Source: Salvator merianae
Taxonomy: Eukaryota > Chordata > Lepidosauria > Squamata > Teiidae
Assembly: GCA_003586115.2 (NCBI GenBank)
Contig: QVOM02000042.1
Span: forward strand, 39,522,204 to 39,586,203
Length of the DNA stretch: 64,000 bases
Reading direction: 5' to 3'
The first letter of the stretch is position 1; each line of letters opens with the position of its first letter. Shown here one piece after another: positions 31,985-42,516 of this stretch. A program made the position numbers and the translations under genes. Below the pieces are notes generated by a model that saw only the letters and a program-made list of their open reading frames with translations, had not been told where the DNA came from and ran no database searches.

Positions 31985-33133
31985 GACTTTCTGTGCTTAC
32001 TGTTGTACTGCTCCAACAAAGGATCCAGAGGCCTCCCTTCTGCATGATGGTGTGGTATAACTGAGGCCATGCCACTTGCTAGAATGTTCTGTGCACATTG
32101 GATGGAGCATAGGACAGACTGAGTATTCCAAAATGGCCACCTAGTCTAGTATACTTGTAGACCTTTCTTAAAAGATCTACCAGCAGTCCAGTGGTGCCAT
32201 ATGCCCCCATGTTCTGGTTTAGCAGGGGACCCATTTTGACAGTGCACAAAATGGTGGCATCAAAATGAGTCCCCTGAGGGCTCTGAGTCCAGGAACCTTA
32301 GTTCTTTCCCATGGGAATTTGTGGAGGCTGCTTCCAAAGCTCATGTGAGCTGTGAGTTTTGGGGCCTGGAACATGTGAGCTTCAGGTCCCGGAACAGCTG
32401 TCCAAATGTAGATGGCATTGTTCCGGGACATGTGGACAGGTTCTGGAGGCACTGGCGTAGCGAGGGTGGGGCGGGTGGGGTGGAGCGCCCCGGGTGGCGC
32501 GTTGTCCGGGGCAGATGGCCCATGGAGCCAGGGCCCCACCCACCGGCATGCTCGTCGCCCCGGGCGGCCCGCCCGGCAGCGGCCGCGCTCGTCGCCCCGG
32601 GCGGCGCGCCCGGCGGCAGCCGCGCTCGTTGGCTTGTCACCCTGGCCCGCCCGGTGGCGGCCACACTCATCGCCTTGTTGCCCTGGCCCGCGCACCGGCG
32701 GACGTGCTCGTTGCTTCGTCGCCCGGCCTGCCAGCGTGTGTGTGGGCGGAGCCAGCGAGCGCGCATGCATGCAGGCAGGGCCATTGAGGCCGCCGCCGGG
32801 CAGGCCGGGGCGAGGAGCGCGGCCCCCGCCGGGCGGGCCGGGGCGAGGAGCGCGGCCCCCACCGGGCGGGCAGGGGCGACGAGCGAGGCCACCGCAGGGC
32901 GGGGCGAGGAGCGAGGCCGCAGCTGGGCGGGGCGACGAGTGGGGCATGCGCGCTCGCTGGCCCCGCCCACACGCATGCGCAGTCGCTGGCCCCGCCCACA
33001 CGCATGCGCAGTCGCTGGCCCCGCCCCTAGCCCCGGGTGGCAAAGCGGCTGGCTACGCCACTGTCTGGAGGTGGACTGCTCCAACTGATCATGTCCTGCT
33101 AGAGCAGTCCAACACAGGTAAGTGCGGAAACAA
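31985..33133 (+). mobile_element. Harbinger-like MITE, family H-2, host to a hAT insertion
   Basis: Left end GACTTTCTGTGCTTAC after TTT; right end GTAAGTGCGGAAACAA. Shared H-2 blocks: CCTCCCTTCTGCATGATGG, TGACAGTGCACAAAATGG, CCTGAGGGCTCTGAGTCCAG and TGTTCCGGGACATG. Removing the 614 bp hAT and one target copy leaves about 527 bp, the size of the other H-2 copies. Confidence 0.8.
32450..33063. mobile_element. GC-rich non-autonomous hAT element
   Basis: 614 bp with ends CACTGGCGTAGCGAGG and (minus strand) CAGTGGCGTAGCCAGC and a perfect 8 bp target duplication TCTGGAGG (32442-32449, 33064-33071), the hAT hallmark. The interior is extremely GC- and CpG-rich against an AT-rich background and holds tandem repeats: about 36 bp units at 32795-32880 (GGGGCGAGGAGCGCGGCCCC) and about 29 bp units at 32958-33020 (CCCGCCCACACGCATGCG). 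All six frames are open for long stretches (up to 274 codons) because GC-rich DNA lacks stops; the conceptual proteins are Ala/Arg/Pro-rich and have no domain. Confidence 0.92.
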
Positions 33134-34134
33134 AGAAATGGTTTCAGTTACTTTTTACAGACAGCAAGTGGATATAACACATTAATAGCTGGAATGATTT
33201 TGCTTGTTTTTTTCATTGATCTGTTTATTATCTGAAAGCTGAAGTATGATAAGATGGTCCCACCTCATGAGGTACAGCAGGAGATATTTGGGGCTTTTTT
33301 TTCTTCTTTTTTTCAGTGGTCTGGAGTGCAGGTTCTACTATTCTAAACTCTGTTGAACATAGTTTTCTTTATGGCAGATCACAATTGGTAAGCCTCTTCT
33401 TCTTATCGAATGATTGAAATAACATTTGGCCATTATTTAATCAATGCCATAGAAATAATGCTGTTGCTATAAACCAAAGCTCTCTCACATACACGCGATT
33501 GGACTTGTTTGGCCCACAAGGAACTTCCTGTTTTCCACCAATCGGTGTGATCATTACCTCACCTGTTCCAGAGCAGGATTTTTTTTGCTCCACAAAGTCT
33601 ACATAGCTAGATTATTAATGCAAAGAGGTATTACAACATAAAATGACTACCAAATCTGCCTGGAGGCTTTCCGGCACTTTCTCTAGACTTCAGTAAAGTG
33701 AATTTGTTTAACACCAAATAAATTTGTCTCTGTGTTTGCATGTATTCAGAGATGCAATTATTGTAAAGAATTCTTTACAAAAAAAAAAAAAAATTCTGTG
33801 GTGCCACAAGGGAAGGAAATGTTTGCCTTTTTTTGAAAAACAAATCAACACAAGGCCATACAAACAGAAAGATGGTTACATTTCTGAAAAGTGCAAAGCA
33901 AAAAGTGCTAAATAGCAGACATGTAGTACTGCAACAATTCTACATGATGACATTTAGGACATCACAAACAATGCAAGTATGTGAACATCTGAATTAGCTA
34001 GGGAAGATTAGAGATAGAGATAGAGACAGAGACAGAGAAATAGAGATAATATTAAAGGCCTTTTCAGCATTCCTCAGCTTGTACAATCTGAGGGATGGAT
34101 TTTCCAGCCTAAAGAGTTGTACAGATGTGATTTT
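33134..34134. other. No gene seen
   Basis: An A-run at 33780-33793 and an AGAG(A/T) repeat tract at 34013-34045 are present. No frame above 65 codons and no recognisable repeat otherwise. Confidence 0.45.
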
Positions 34135-34629
34135 GGGCGTTTTTGCTATTACAGGATAAGAACAGAACGATTAGCAGGCTTCAGGCTGGTGAAGATGAGG
34201 TCTGGTGGGTGCAATTCGCACTTGCCAGCAATGGAAAAGCCTGCAAGCTGACCAGCAGAGGGAGCAGTGCAAACAGGAATGCACTATGCAGGAAGTGATG
34301 TTAGGAATCATAGAGGCATGAATGCAAAGATAGAGCTACGAATTTGGACCATAGAGCTAGAAATCTGAAGAGAGGGCTGTTTTTGAAGCGGGCCTCTCCC
34401 TGCCACCATTTCAAAACCGGAAACAGTGCGAACAGACCTCTCCTGATCTGTGCCTGATCATGCAAGTCAGAATCAGGACTGCAAATTACTGCACCAGCCT
34501 TCCCCAGCTTCAGGTGAGCATCAGGTGGGCTTTGGTGCAATTCAGGGCTGCTGCCTCCATTTGCAAGTGCAAAAGCACTTGACTAGTGAGAGGACAGGAA
34601 CGTTCCTCTTGCTAAGTGCAAACAGGGCC
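34135..34629 (+). mobile_element. Harbinger-like MITE, family H-1, with TTT duplication
   Basis: Ends GGGCGTTTTTGC and GTGCAAACAGGGCC, flanked by TTT on both sides (34132-34134, 34630-34632). Interior: AGAACAGAACGATTAGCAGG, GGGAGCAGTGCAAACAGGAA, TGCCTGATCATGCAAGTCAG and GGTGGGCTTTGGTG, shared with 35055 and reverse-shared with 9171. A short array of about 21 bp units starting TAGAG is at 34313-34375. Confidence 0.8.
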
Positions 34630-34706
34630 TTTGGTAGCGGAACATATAGTTACAACTGTGAAAATTCACCCCTTAACCACTTCTTGGGGCAGCATGTCAT
34701 TTAGTC

Positions 34707-35045
34707 TTTGTTGTTGTTGTTGTTGTATACCACCAGGTCATGGCTGATTCCTGGTTAACTGCACGGGCACCTCTATGCAGTTGTCTTGGCAGGGATACAG
34801 AATGGTTTGTTATTGCCACCTTCTGGGGGGGGGGCTGGGGATCAAACCAGCAATCCTCTGCTTTCCAGGAAGTTTGCTCTACCACTCCTACAGCCTCTCC
34901 CAGGTTCCATGGACTCTCTATACAGTTTTCTTGGCAGAGTTACAGAAATTGTTTGGCATTGCTTACTTCTGGGACAAAACTGGGGATCAAACTGGCAACC
35001 CTCCACTTTCCAGGCTGTTTGCTCTACCACTGAGCTACCAGCCTT
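34707..35045 (-). mobile_element. tRNA-derived SINE, dimeric (antisense)
   Basis: Minus-strand order: monomer 1 (35045 to about 34899) with good A box (complement of CACTGAGCTACCAGCC) and B box (complement of GGGGATCAAACTGGC), then monomer 2 (to 34707) with a damaged A box and a (CAA)n tail seen as (TTG)n at 34707-34726. Its dimer boundary is at the same place as in the copy at 29149, suggesting a stable dimeric subfamily. Confidence 0.87.
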
Positions 35046-35054
35046 GAGTTAAAC

Positions 35055-35585
35055 AGTGTTTTCTCACTTACAAGAACAGAACGTACTAATTAGCAGGGTT
35101 CAGGCCGGCCAGGATCAGGTAAGCAGATGAGTATTCACAATTGTCTACAATTGAACAGTTTGCGAGCTGAGCAGCAAGGGGAGCAGTGCGAATGGAATTG
35201 CACTAGTTAGGAAGCTGTTTCTGAAGTCAGAGAACTGTTTCTGAAGACAGAGCACTGATTTTGAAGTTGTTTTTGAAACGGCAGCTGAGGTGCCAAAAGT
35301 CCAAACCAGGTTGTGAAGCATCTGATGGTGCCTGCACAGCCCCGCCAGCCCCTTCCCACTGACATTTCAAACCAGGAAGTAGTGTGAACGCAGCTCCCCT
35401 GAACTACACCTGATCGCACAAGTCAGCTTCCAGACTGCAATTTATTTCACCAGCCTTACTCAGCTTCAGGTGAGCACCAGGTGGGTTTGGGTGAGCTTCA
35501 AGACTGCTGACTCCATTTGCAGGTGTGAATGCTCCTGACTAGTGAGTGGACAGGAACATTCCCCTCACAAAGTGCAAACAGACCC
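35055..35585 (+). mobile_element. Harbinger-like MITE, family H-1
   Basis: Interior matches 34135 in order (AACGTACTAATTAGCAGGG, GGGAGCAGTGCGAATGGAAT, GCTTCAGGTGAGCACCAGGT). Right end AAAGTGCAAACAGACCC is clear; left end AGTGTTTTCTCACTT is eroded. An array of units similar to CTGTTTCTGAAGWCAGAG lies at 35212-35270. It starts 10 bp after the SINE dimer. Confidence 0.75.
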
Positions 35586-36809
35586 AATGTGTCTCAAATA
35601 GATAAAAAGCTTATAGCAGCCATCACTATTTTGTAGTTTACTGATTAATCGGTATGACCATAACAAAGCTATACAATACGAGTATAACAAAAGGCTAATA
35701 AAACAAAATAAAGTAACAAAATTAGAATAGCAGTTAAAACTGCATAACATGAATTGAATAGAATGAATTAAATTTCATTGTTGCACAAGAAATTCCAATA
35801 GTACAAAGATAAATTTCTCTAGAAGCTTTTAGCACAAATAATGCAACTCAATTAATTACATAAACATTTTCCCCCTTTCATCGCACTATTTTGAGCTGTA
35901 ATTTCCATGAGCCCCAGGATTGCTGGGAGTTGTAGTCCAAAACAGTTGAAAGAAATGAGATCATTGAAGTCCGGTCTAGAAGTAGAAGGATTCTTCTGGG
36001 AATCTTTGGATAGAGCATACTTGGCCAGAAACAAACATATTGCTTCTATTATGCATCACAGGCCTCTATGCATGTTTGTTTGTTTTTAATGTGGTTTGCT
36101 TTATGTTACAGTTCTTGCCCTAAAATCTTTTTTGTGACTTATGCAAACTCGATAGCTCTGCAGAGCCTGTTGATACTTTTCTGTTGTGTGGATGGTATTG
36201 TTTTGGCTGCATAAGCGATGACGCTCACTGTCTAAACATTTGAAATGAACAGAATGATAACCTTGACACTTCTGTACCTGCCTTCAGGATAAGGTCTTTT
36301 TTACACCTTCGTCTCCCTCTAGCTATCAAATTGAACTTCTTATGCTGCCTAGTTAAATTAGTAAGGCACTTACTTGTTCTTCTTGCCTTGTGCTGAGCTG
36401 CGAAGAAATACATTGTGTTTTCCAGGAAAATGCCTTTCTGGGTCTGCTTAATTCCATTAGACAGTGTGAAACCATGCATTCCAGCTGTATACAATGGTAA
36501 ACAGAATAGGAAGTGCTTTTGAGCATGCTGCAGATGGGGTAAGAAAATCAATAGTATGTGAGAGAAAGCTTCCAGCAATATAGATTGTTTGAACTACTTA
36601 CCATTATGTCAAATTCACTTTAGCATCAGCAAACAGACACACTGTAAGATAAACGCTGAAACACTCTTTCTGCTGTTTGCATTTAAGAGCAAAAGCTTAC
36701 ATGGATTTTAATAATCAAGTCTTCATTAGTCAATAGCTGTGCTTTTGTTTAACCCTTATATGACCCTCAAATAATTTTCTCTAGTGTGATTCTCTTCATT
36801 GATTGCCCT
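35586..36809. other. No gene seen; two small repeat relics
   Basis: 35620-35780 is A-rich with GGTATGACCATAACAAAG, loosely similar to the tail at 4668. 35893-35945 carries GATTGCTGGGAGTTGTAGTC, the same dispersed palindromic repeat as 15482. The 117-codon minus-strand frame 36225-36578 has no recognisable domain. Confidence 0.4.
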
Positions 36810-37127
36810 TCAATTAAGATCTGCAGGAGAGGCCCCACTGGTGGTGCTACTTCTATCCATAGTTAAAGGGCACCTAACAGGGCCTTCTCCGTGGTAGCCC
36901 CAAGATTGTGAAATGACCTGTCTTCTGAGATTTGTCTAGCCCTATCACTGCACATATTTAGACACATGTACCTCTTTAGCCTTCAGCTGAAGAGGCAGCT
37001 TGCCTTCTCCTTTCAGGCACTGCTATCTGCTGATTTAGTGAGTCCAATTACTTTTTCCATTGGTTTGATCTGTCCTGAGACTTTCATGTATACGGGGATA
37101 GAAATACAAATAAATAAATAAAGTTTA
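36810..37127 (+). mobile_element. L2-type LINE 3' end
   Basis: The coding trace of the RT end (a LRSAGEAPLVV-like segment, then PSPW in place of the usual FSVV-PxxWN) is frame-broken. It passes into the 3' UTR with GATCTGTCCTGAGACTTTC and the tail ACAAATAAATAAATAAAG. Confidence 0.75.
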
Positions 37128-37748
37128 ACAGAATATAAATAGACTTTATTCATTTCTTATCCTAACTAGGCCCTTAGTTGGTCACTGGTAACAAAAGCAA
37201 TCTTGATAAGCATGTAGATAAAAAGCTCCTTTAAAAGAGATTCTCAAATTCTGGTTTGTTTTAAAACCCATGGAAACTCTTCACTCACAGAAACTGCTTC
37301 TGGCCAACAATTCTACATAAGCAGGCTCAGAAGAGAATTAATTTCCACTTGAGAACTTCAATTCAGCAAACCATTTAAGCTCATTCTTAACATACTTTAC
37401 TGAACGATGGTGGATTTGAGCACATGGCTAATTAGCTTTGCTGAATCAGAACCAAAGTGCAGCAAAAGCAAAATCCCAAGGCTAACATCTATTGAGTACG
37501 TAAGAATTCTCACTTTTTCACATTATTTGATATTGTTCCCACTAAGATCTCTCATCTGTGGCTACTTATTCATTGCTGAGAATCTTCAGCCTTAGCTGTT
37601 GAAAATTCTGTTGCTGTGTTGCAGCTTTCATATGTCAAACATCCTGGTACATAAAATATCTTCTCTTATTCTCAGCTCTTAAGTCACAGCCTCCCATAAT
37701 TGCGCCTAAATTCAGTAGAAATTGTTTTCTAAATAGAGCAACAACAAA
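37128..37748. other. No gene seen
   Basis: Unremarkable AT-rich sequence. The 62-codon frame at 37407-37595 is not supported. Confidence 0.45.
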
Positions 37749-37936
37749 GGCTTGCTTCATTCACACCTAAATTTTAATTCAGTTTCAGTCCACTTTCAGA
37801 GTGAGAGACCACATCAGCAAAGTGACAAGCAATTTTCTTTCGGCATTACCTAGCTCATGAAATTCACTGTGCTAATGTGTTCTGTCACTCTGAAGCTGGA
37901 TGGAAGCTGGATTAAAACTTAGGTGTGAATGCAGCC
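37749..37936. mobile_element. Foldback MITE with about 75 bp arms
   Basis: The left arm starts GGCTTGCTTCATTCACACCT and includes TTTTAATTCAGTTTC and TTCAGAGTGA. The right arm is its inverted counterpart, ending AGGTGTGAATGCAGCC. About 188 bp in total, so it is nearly all arm. The half copy at 30631 belongs to the same family. No target duplication identified. Confidence 0.7.
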
Positions 37937-38149
37937 TACCTAGAAAATCCAATAGCTCACAATTCAAAGAATGACCTGGGGAACAGAGAGGTAAAGGGAC
38001 TTTATTTCTTTGTTCCTAAAGGGAAGCAGCACAGATGCTCGATCACCACCTGGAGATGGTAATGGGTTGAATGTGGACCAATAAGACAAAATTAAGTTAC
38101 TTGTTTCATGGAGTTCTACATCCAGGAAGTTGAGGAGCTCCCAATTCTA

Positions 38150-38600
38150 GATTGGGCTGTTTTTTCCCCCAGAAAGAACAGTTGCATGATCTGCGGATGC
38201 TCCTGGATTCATTGCTGTCATTTGAAACCCACATGACAGCAGTAGGCAGGAGTTCCTACCGTCATCTCCTACTGACTTGCCAGGTTCATCCTTTCCTGTA
38301 TAGGGATAACTTTATCATGCTGATCCACACTCTGGTAACCTCTAAATTAGAGTACTGCAATGTGTTCTACATGGGGTTACCCTTGAAGATGGTCCAGAAG
38401 CTAGAACTAGGCAGAATGCAGCTGTTCAACTCCTGAGAGGAGTTTCTGGCTGGATGCACATCACACCAGTCTTAAAATATCTGCACTGGCTGCTTATTTG
38501 CTACTGAACCCCATTCAAGGTGTTGATGTTAACATATAAAGTCCTAAATGACTAGGGCCCTCTTACCAAATTGTCTCAGAAATATTATTTTTAAAAGGTA
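38150..38600 (+). mobile_element. L2-type LINE, RT domain fragment
   Basis: The plus-strand frame reads MLLDSLLSFETHMTAV, then VTSKLEYCNVFYMGLPLKM and VQKLELGRMQLFNS, followed out of frame by the 'LHWLL ... FKVLM' segment. This is the L2 order LGV-LD-SL-S-H, LDYCN-LY-GLP, LQ-x-QNAAAR. It ends near ACCAAATTGTCTCAGAAA. Frameshifted relic. Confidence 0.88.
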
Positions 38601-40104
38601 TCCTTGAACAAAAGACAAGAAATTTACTTGCAACAAGCACCTTCCTAAGTGAATTGGCTACAGTTTCGCTTTCATAAGCTGCCAACACAGGAACAGATCA
38701 GAAATCCTGGAATAGTTACTGTGCAAGATTGTCTCCATCTTGGAAAAACCTTCTATTTCAAACTACATTTTTAAAACTACAAACTGTAAGAGTGGAGTTT
38801 TCCTTCTTTCTTGTCATGTGAAAGGTTTGAGCACAAGCAAAGAACAAATAGAAAGGAAATAAAGAGATTCCAAGTGTCAGTAATTAACCAGAGGTCTGGC
38901 TGATTACATCTGAAAGACTTTTGCTTCTCCTAAAAGCTCTGGTTTCCTTGAAATAATTTGGGAATACAAATTTGAGTAAAATTTAAATATTTTCTTTATT
39001 TTGAAAGGTTAACAAGAGTTATGAGAAATTGGGGCTGATCTCTGTAATAAGAAATCACAAGAAGCAACTATAATTAAAACAAATGTTTTCTTTAGAATTT
39101 GGGCTATCAAGGATGCTGGACAAATTCTATGAAACAGGATTTGGGCTAATATCTTACCATTTAGAAGTAATTTTTCTGCAAAGGCAGCATCATTGGTTTG
39201 TGCCACCTTTTGTTTATCTTTGTAATTAAAATGCTATCAAGCAGTATCAACAAGGTATTGATAAGCCTTACTGTTAATGTCACCCAAGCACATATCCCTT
39301 GCCCTTAGATAACATTAAGTTTGCATCAAGCATGCACACACACTTCTGGGTCCCAACTTTTAGGGACTCATTGGGTTTCACTGCAGTCATGTTGCATCAC
39401 ACCCACTGAGAATGTTCCTTCTGATGTCACTTTCATCCTTTGTTGAATATAGTATAAAAATGGCCCTGAGGTAGCAGTAGGGCATAGTCTCTTGTGTCCA
39501 CCCTTACTCCATTCTATTTCATTGGAAGCAAGCCCTGCCACGCCAGCCCCCATCTTCACTTTTAGATCATAGCCACAGTCTGAATTTGTCATCCTTTTCA
39601 GTTTCTAGCTTTGCTGTGTCAAGGGAGAGGCTTGATCTTTGCTATGATCTTCTCTCCACTCATAAGCCTCAAACTTTTAAAATAAAATTTGCTACTGTAA
39701 TTGTTTAAGTTTAGGACTTTCCTTTAATGGTTAGGTTTTTAGATTAAAAATCCCTATGATAAGGCTTAGTGCATGTGCAGTTTGTTCCTAGGAGTGGGGA
39801 TATCTTTTGCAAGGATATCATGAACTGCAGGCTTTCTGTGCTTATTGTTTTACTGTATTTGGTTTGACAAACAGCAGGGAACTGTTAAGCTTGACATTTT
39901 TACTGTTTTTGCTCAATTTTCATTGTCTTTACCATGTTTTTAATTAAAAAAGTTGAATTTGTTTTCAAAGAATGCTTTCCCCAGGCCCTGTTTCAATTGT
40001 TTGTTTGATTTTATGGGTTATTTTATGTTTTCAAAATCTGTGTCAAAAGTTCTTGCCCTCTTTTGAGTTTTGTGGTTGGGAATTATTTTTCTCAGTGTAT
40101 TGCT
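38601..40104. other. No gene seen between two L2 fragments
   Basis: 1.5 kb of AT-rich DNA. The flanking L2 pieces overlap slightly in the consensus, so this is not demonstrably an insertion splitting one L2. Minus-strand frames at 39009 and 39368 lack motifs. Confidence 0.4.
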
Positions 40105-40410
40105 CATAATAGTCCTGGTTATCTGAAGGAGTGCTTTCTCCTATATAGACCTGCCTGAGTATTGAGATCCCCAGGAGATGGCCTTCTTATAATTTGCCTC
40201 TTTCAGAGGTGCAAGGGGTAATGACATGAAATAGGGCCTTTTCTGTGGTGACCCCCAGACTCTGGAACACCCTCTCTCTAGAGGTTCACCAGGCACCTAC
40301 ATTACTTAGTTAAAACATACCTTCACCCAGACCGCTGATATTTAGCTTTCTCTGAGTGTTGTCTGCTAAGGAGGAGGCTGGGTAGATTATATTTTAAATA
40401 TATTTTAGGC

Positions 40411-40454
<44 letters not shown>

Positions 40455-40510
40455 CCTTTCTATGGTAGTGACCTGCTTTGGGACTTTAAAGTTGTAATCC
40501 AACATAGTTT
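40105..40510 (+). mobile_element. L2-type LINE 3' end with (TA)n tract
   Basis: The trace of a GYLKECFLLYRPA segment is followed by VLRSPGDGL and a PPDSGTPSL-like equivalent of PxxWNSLP. Then come KTYL-like sequence and a 3' UTR interrupted by (TA)20 at 40414-40453. 5'-truncated, frame-broken. Confidence 0.78.
40414..40453. repeat. (TA)n microsatellite
   Basis: Twenty uninterrupted TA units within an L2 3' UTR. A second L2 copy (60720-62660) ends in a similar tract. Confidence 0.95.
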
Positions 40511-41039
40511 AAGAAAATGAGGATTTTGCAGATTTTGTACCTCTTGAGAGGTTTGCTTGGGCCACCAGGCATTGCTAGTAATCCCTTAGCTTCTTGCCAC
40601 TTTACTCATGATTGACCACAGAGGGCCTGCAATCTTCTCATGAGAAGCAGCACTCCAAAGTGTGCATGGGCAATCCCAACACTCTATCCTTATCCAGAGA
40701 GACGTACAACAGCTGGAAATGGCTTCCTCACCACTTCTTGTTCTGCTGAAGCTCTTCCATGTGGAGGAGCACTGCATGGCACCTCACCCAGAAGTCTGGA
40801 CCTTTGAGCAATCTAAAACACTTTTCATTATCACATCTAGAGATGATACTTTTGCCAACCTTTCTTGGGTTTTGTCCAATGAGAACTTAAATCCTTGTTC
40901 TATCCAAAGTATTTCCAGCAATTTGTACCCTTCCACTGTAAACTGGTGGGCTTTCAAGTGCAAACATGTAGAATTCAGAGACTCCACACCCTGCATCTGT
41001 GAAAAGCGACAGATGCCAGAAAAATGCTGACGGTTGATT
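40511..41039. other. No gene seen
   Basis: The 122-codon plus-strand frame 40662-41030 and its antisense shadow at 40784-41044 show no domain and have no supporting splice or promoter context. Left uncalled. Confidence 0.4.
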
Positions 41040-41420
41040 AGCATTCACATCATCCCCACCCTCATTATCTCTCCCAGATGTTTCTGTGACTGTCCCTTTA
41101 AAGAATGCCTGTCTAGATTTTATTTACATTTGTTCAGCAATATTGATGCTCAATGAATAAATGCAGTACGCTGCTGTCAGTGCTGGAGACTAATTAAATC
41201 TATGTGTGAGCCTGGTGCCCTGATTGAAAAATCTGCTGCAACTAAACTGGGTTTAAATAAACACTTTACTGTAGTGCTTTAATTACACTTTAGTTTGTAA
41301 TGTAATTTTTGGCTGTTTAAACTATGATTTAGGCTGAGCTAATTACAAATGATTTTCTACTGTGTAATTAATAATAACAAAATTGTAATTAGACAGCTGC
41401 TCTGGATCAGAGTGACAGTT
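41040..41420. promoter_or_regulatory. Candidate conserved noncoding element
   Basis: Repeat-free AT-rich block unusually dense in homeodomain-type cores: CTAATTAAATC, TTTAATTACAC, GCTAATTACAAATG, GTGTAATTAATAATAAC and TTGTAATTAGACAGC, all within about 240 bp. Inference from motif density only. Confidence 0.35.
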
Positions 41421-42516
41421 TGTGTTAGGTGACTCATGATCAATCTGGCAGGTCTACAACAGCAGATACAAATCTTCTTAGAAGTCAGGACACATCTATG
41501 GCATTTTTGTGTTATTGCTGATTTCCAAGAAACATAATTATTGTTCTTGGGAGCATCCTGAAACAACCATTGTTTTTCAGAGGTAAATATTGTTTTTCTC
41601 CCGGTGTCCCCCTCCCCATTATAATTCCCTGTACAAAATTAGCTTTTGTGTCTTTTACAATGATATGTGGACTCATGACTAGAAACAAGGGAGCAAATAG
41701 AAATCTGTGGATCTTGTTGTTGATGATTATCACTACCCTGTCTTTTGAAGCAGAAAGCATTAAGAAAACTACATTTGGACTGCTCCAGTTACCATCCTGT
41801 GATATTGCTGGGATACCTTCATGATACAGTAGTCACAATAAGGTGCGGATCTAGCCACAGTTCAGGAACATCAAGGTACGGAGTATAATTTATGCCCTGT
41901 TCCTGCTGCCCCATGTTCCTGATTCAGAGGTTGTCACTGGCCATAACCCTGACACTAGTATTCTTAAAAGTGGAAGACTCTTGAAAAACCTTACGAAGAG
42001 AGAAGTTTGCAATTTTTAATTGTTGCCAATTAAACTTTATATAAAATATGTTTCAATACTGAGATATTTATTTAAACATTTCTTGGCCTTAACTGAAAGC
42101 GTAGCTTTGTAGTAGATATATGCATCTGGCTGCTTTCATTATTTTGAAAAACACATTTTTTGTCACTGTGGGGCACAGTGTTTAGAGCCAGAAAAGCCCT
42201 TACTGGGATTCATCTCTGTCTTTTACTTTTTGCTTCCCCAGGACATTATCCTTGTACTTACATATTCATCCAAGGATAAGGGTTACTGGCATGTTGGATA
42301 AGAAAGGTGGGAGTTGGCAAGGACAAATGAACCAGATTGCCATATGCCTACTCTTTCAATTTTTTGGATGGGTGGGAGCACTGTTTTTTCTGTGCATGAG
42401 TTATTGGGATTTTCATGGAATTATCCTTTAAAAAGTCACACTAAAGTGAGAGAGACTAGAATTTAAGATGCTTCCTACAAACATACCAGTCAGTGTTTGA
42501 TGGACTTAGACAGACT
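41421..42516. other. No gene seen
   Basis: Mixed composition without recognisable repeats. The frames 41512-41824 on both strands overlap and have no motif. Confidence 0.45.

Noticed and set aside
32219..33185. Protein-coding gene of about 250-275 codons
   Set aside because: Open in several frames on both strands only within a GC-rich hAT element; no domain, low-complexity translation.
38150..40510. One L2 split by a 1.5 kb insertion
   Set aside because: The end of the first fragment and the start of the second overlap in the L2 order (both include the segment after the LxGLGPxYL region), so two independent insertions are more likely.
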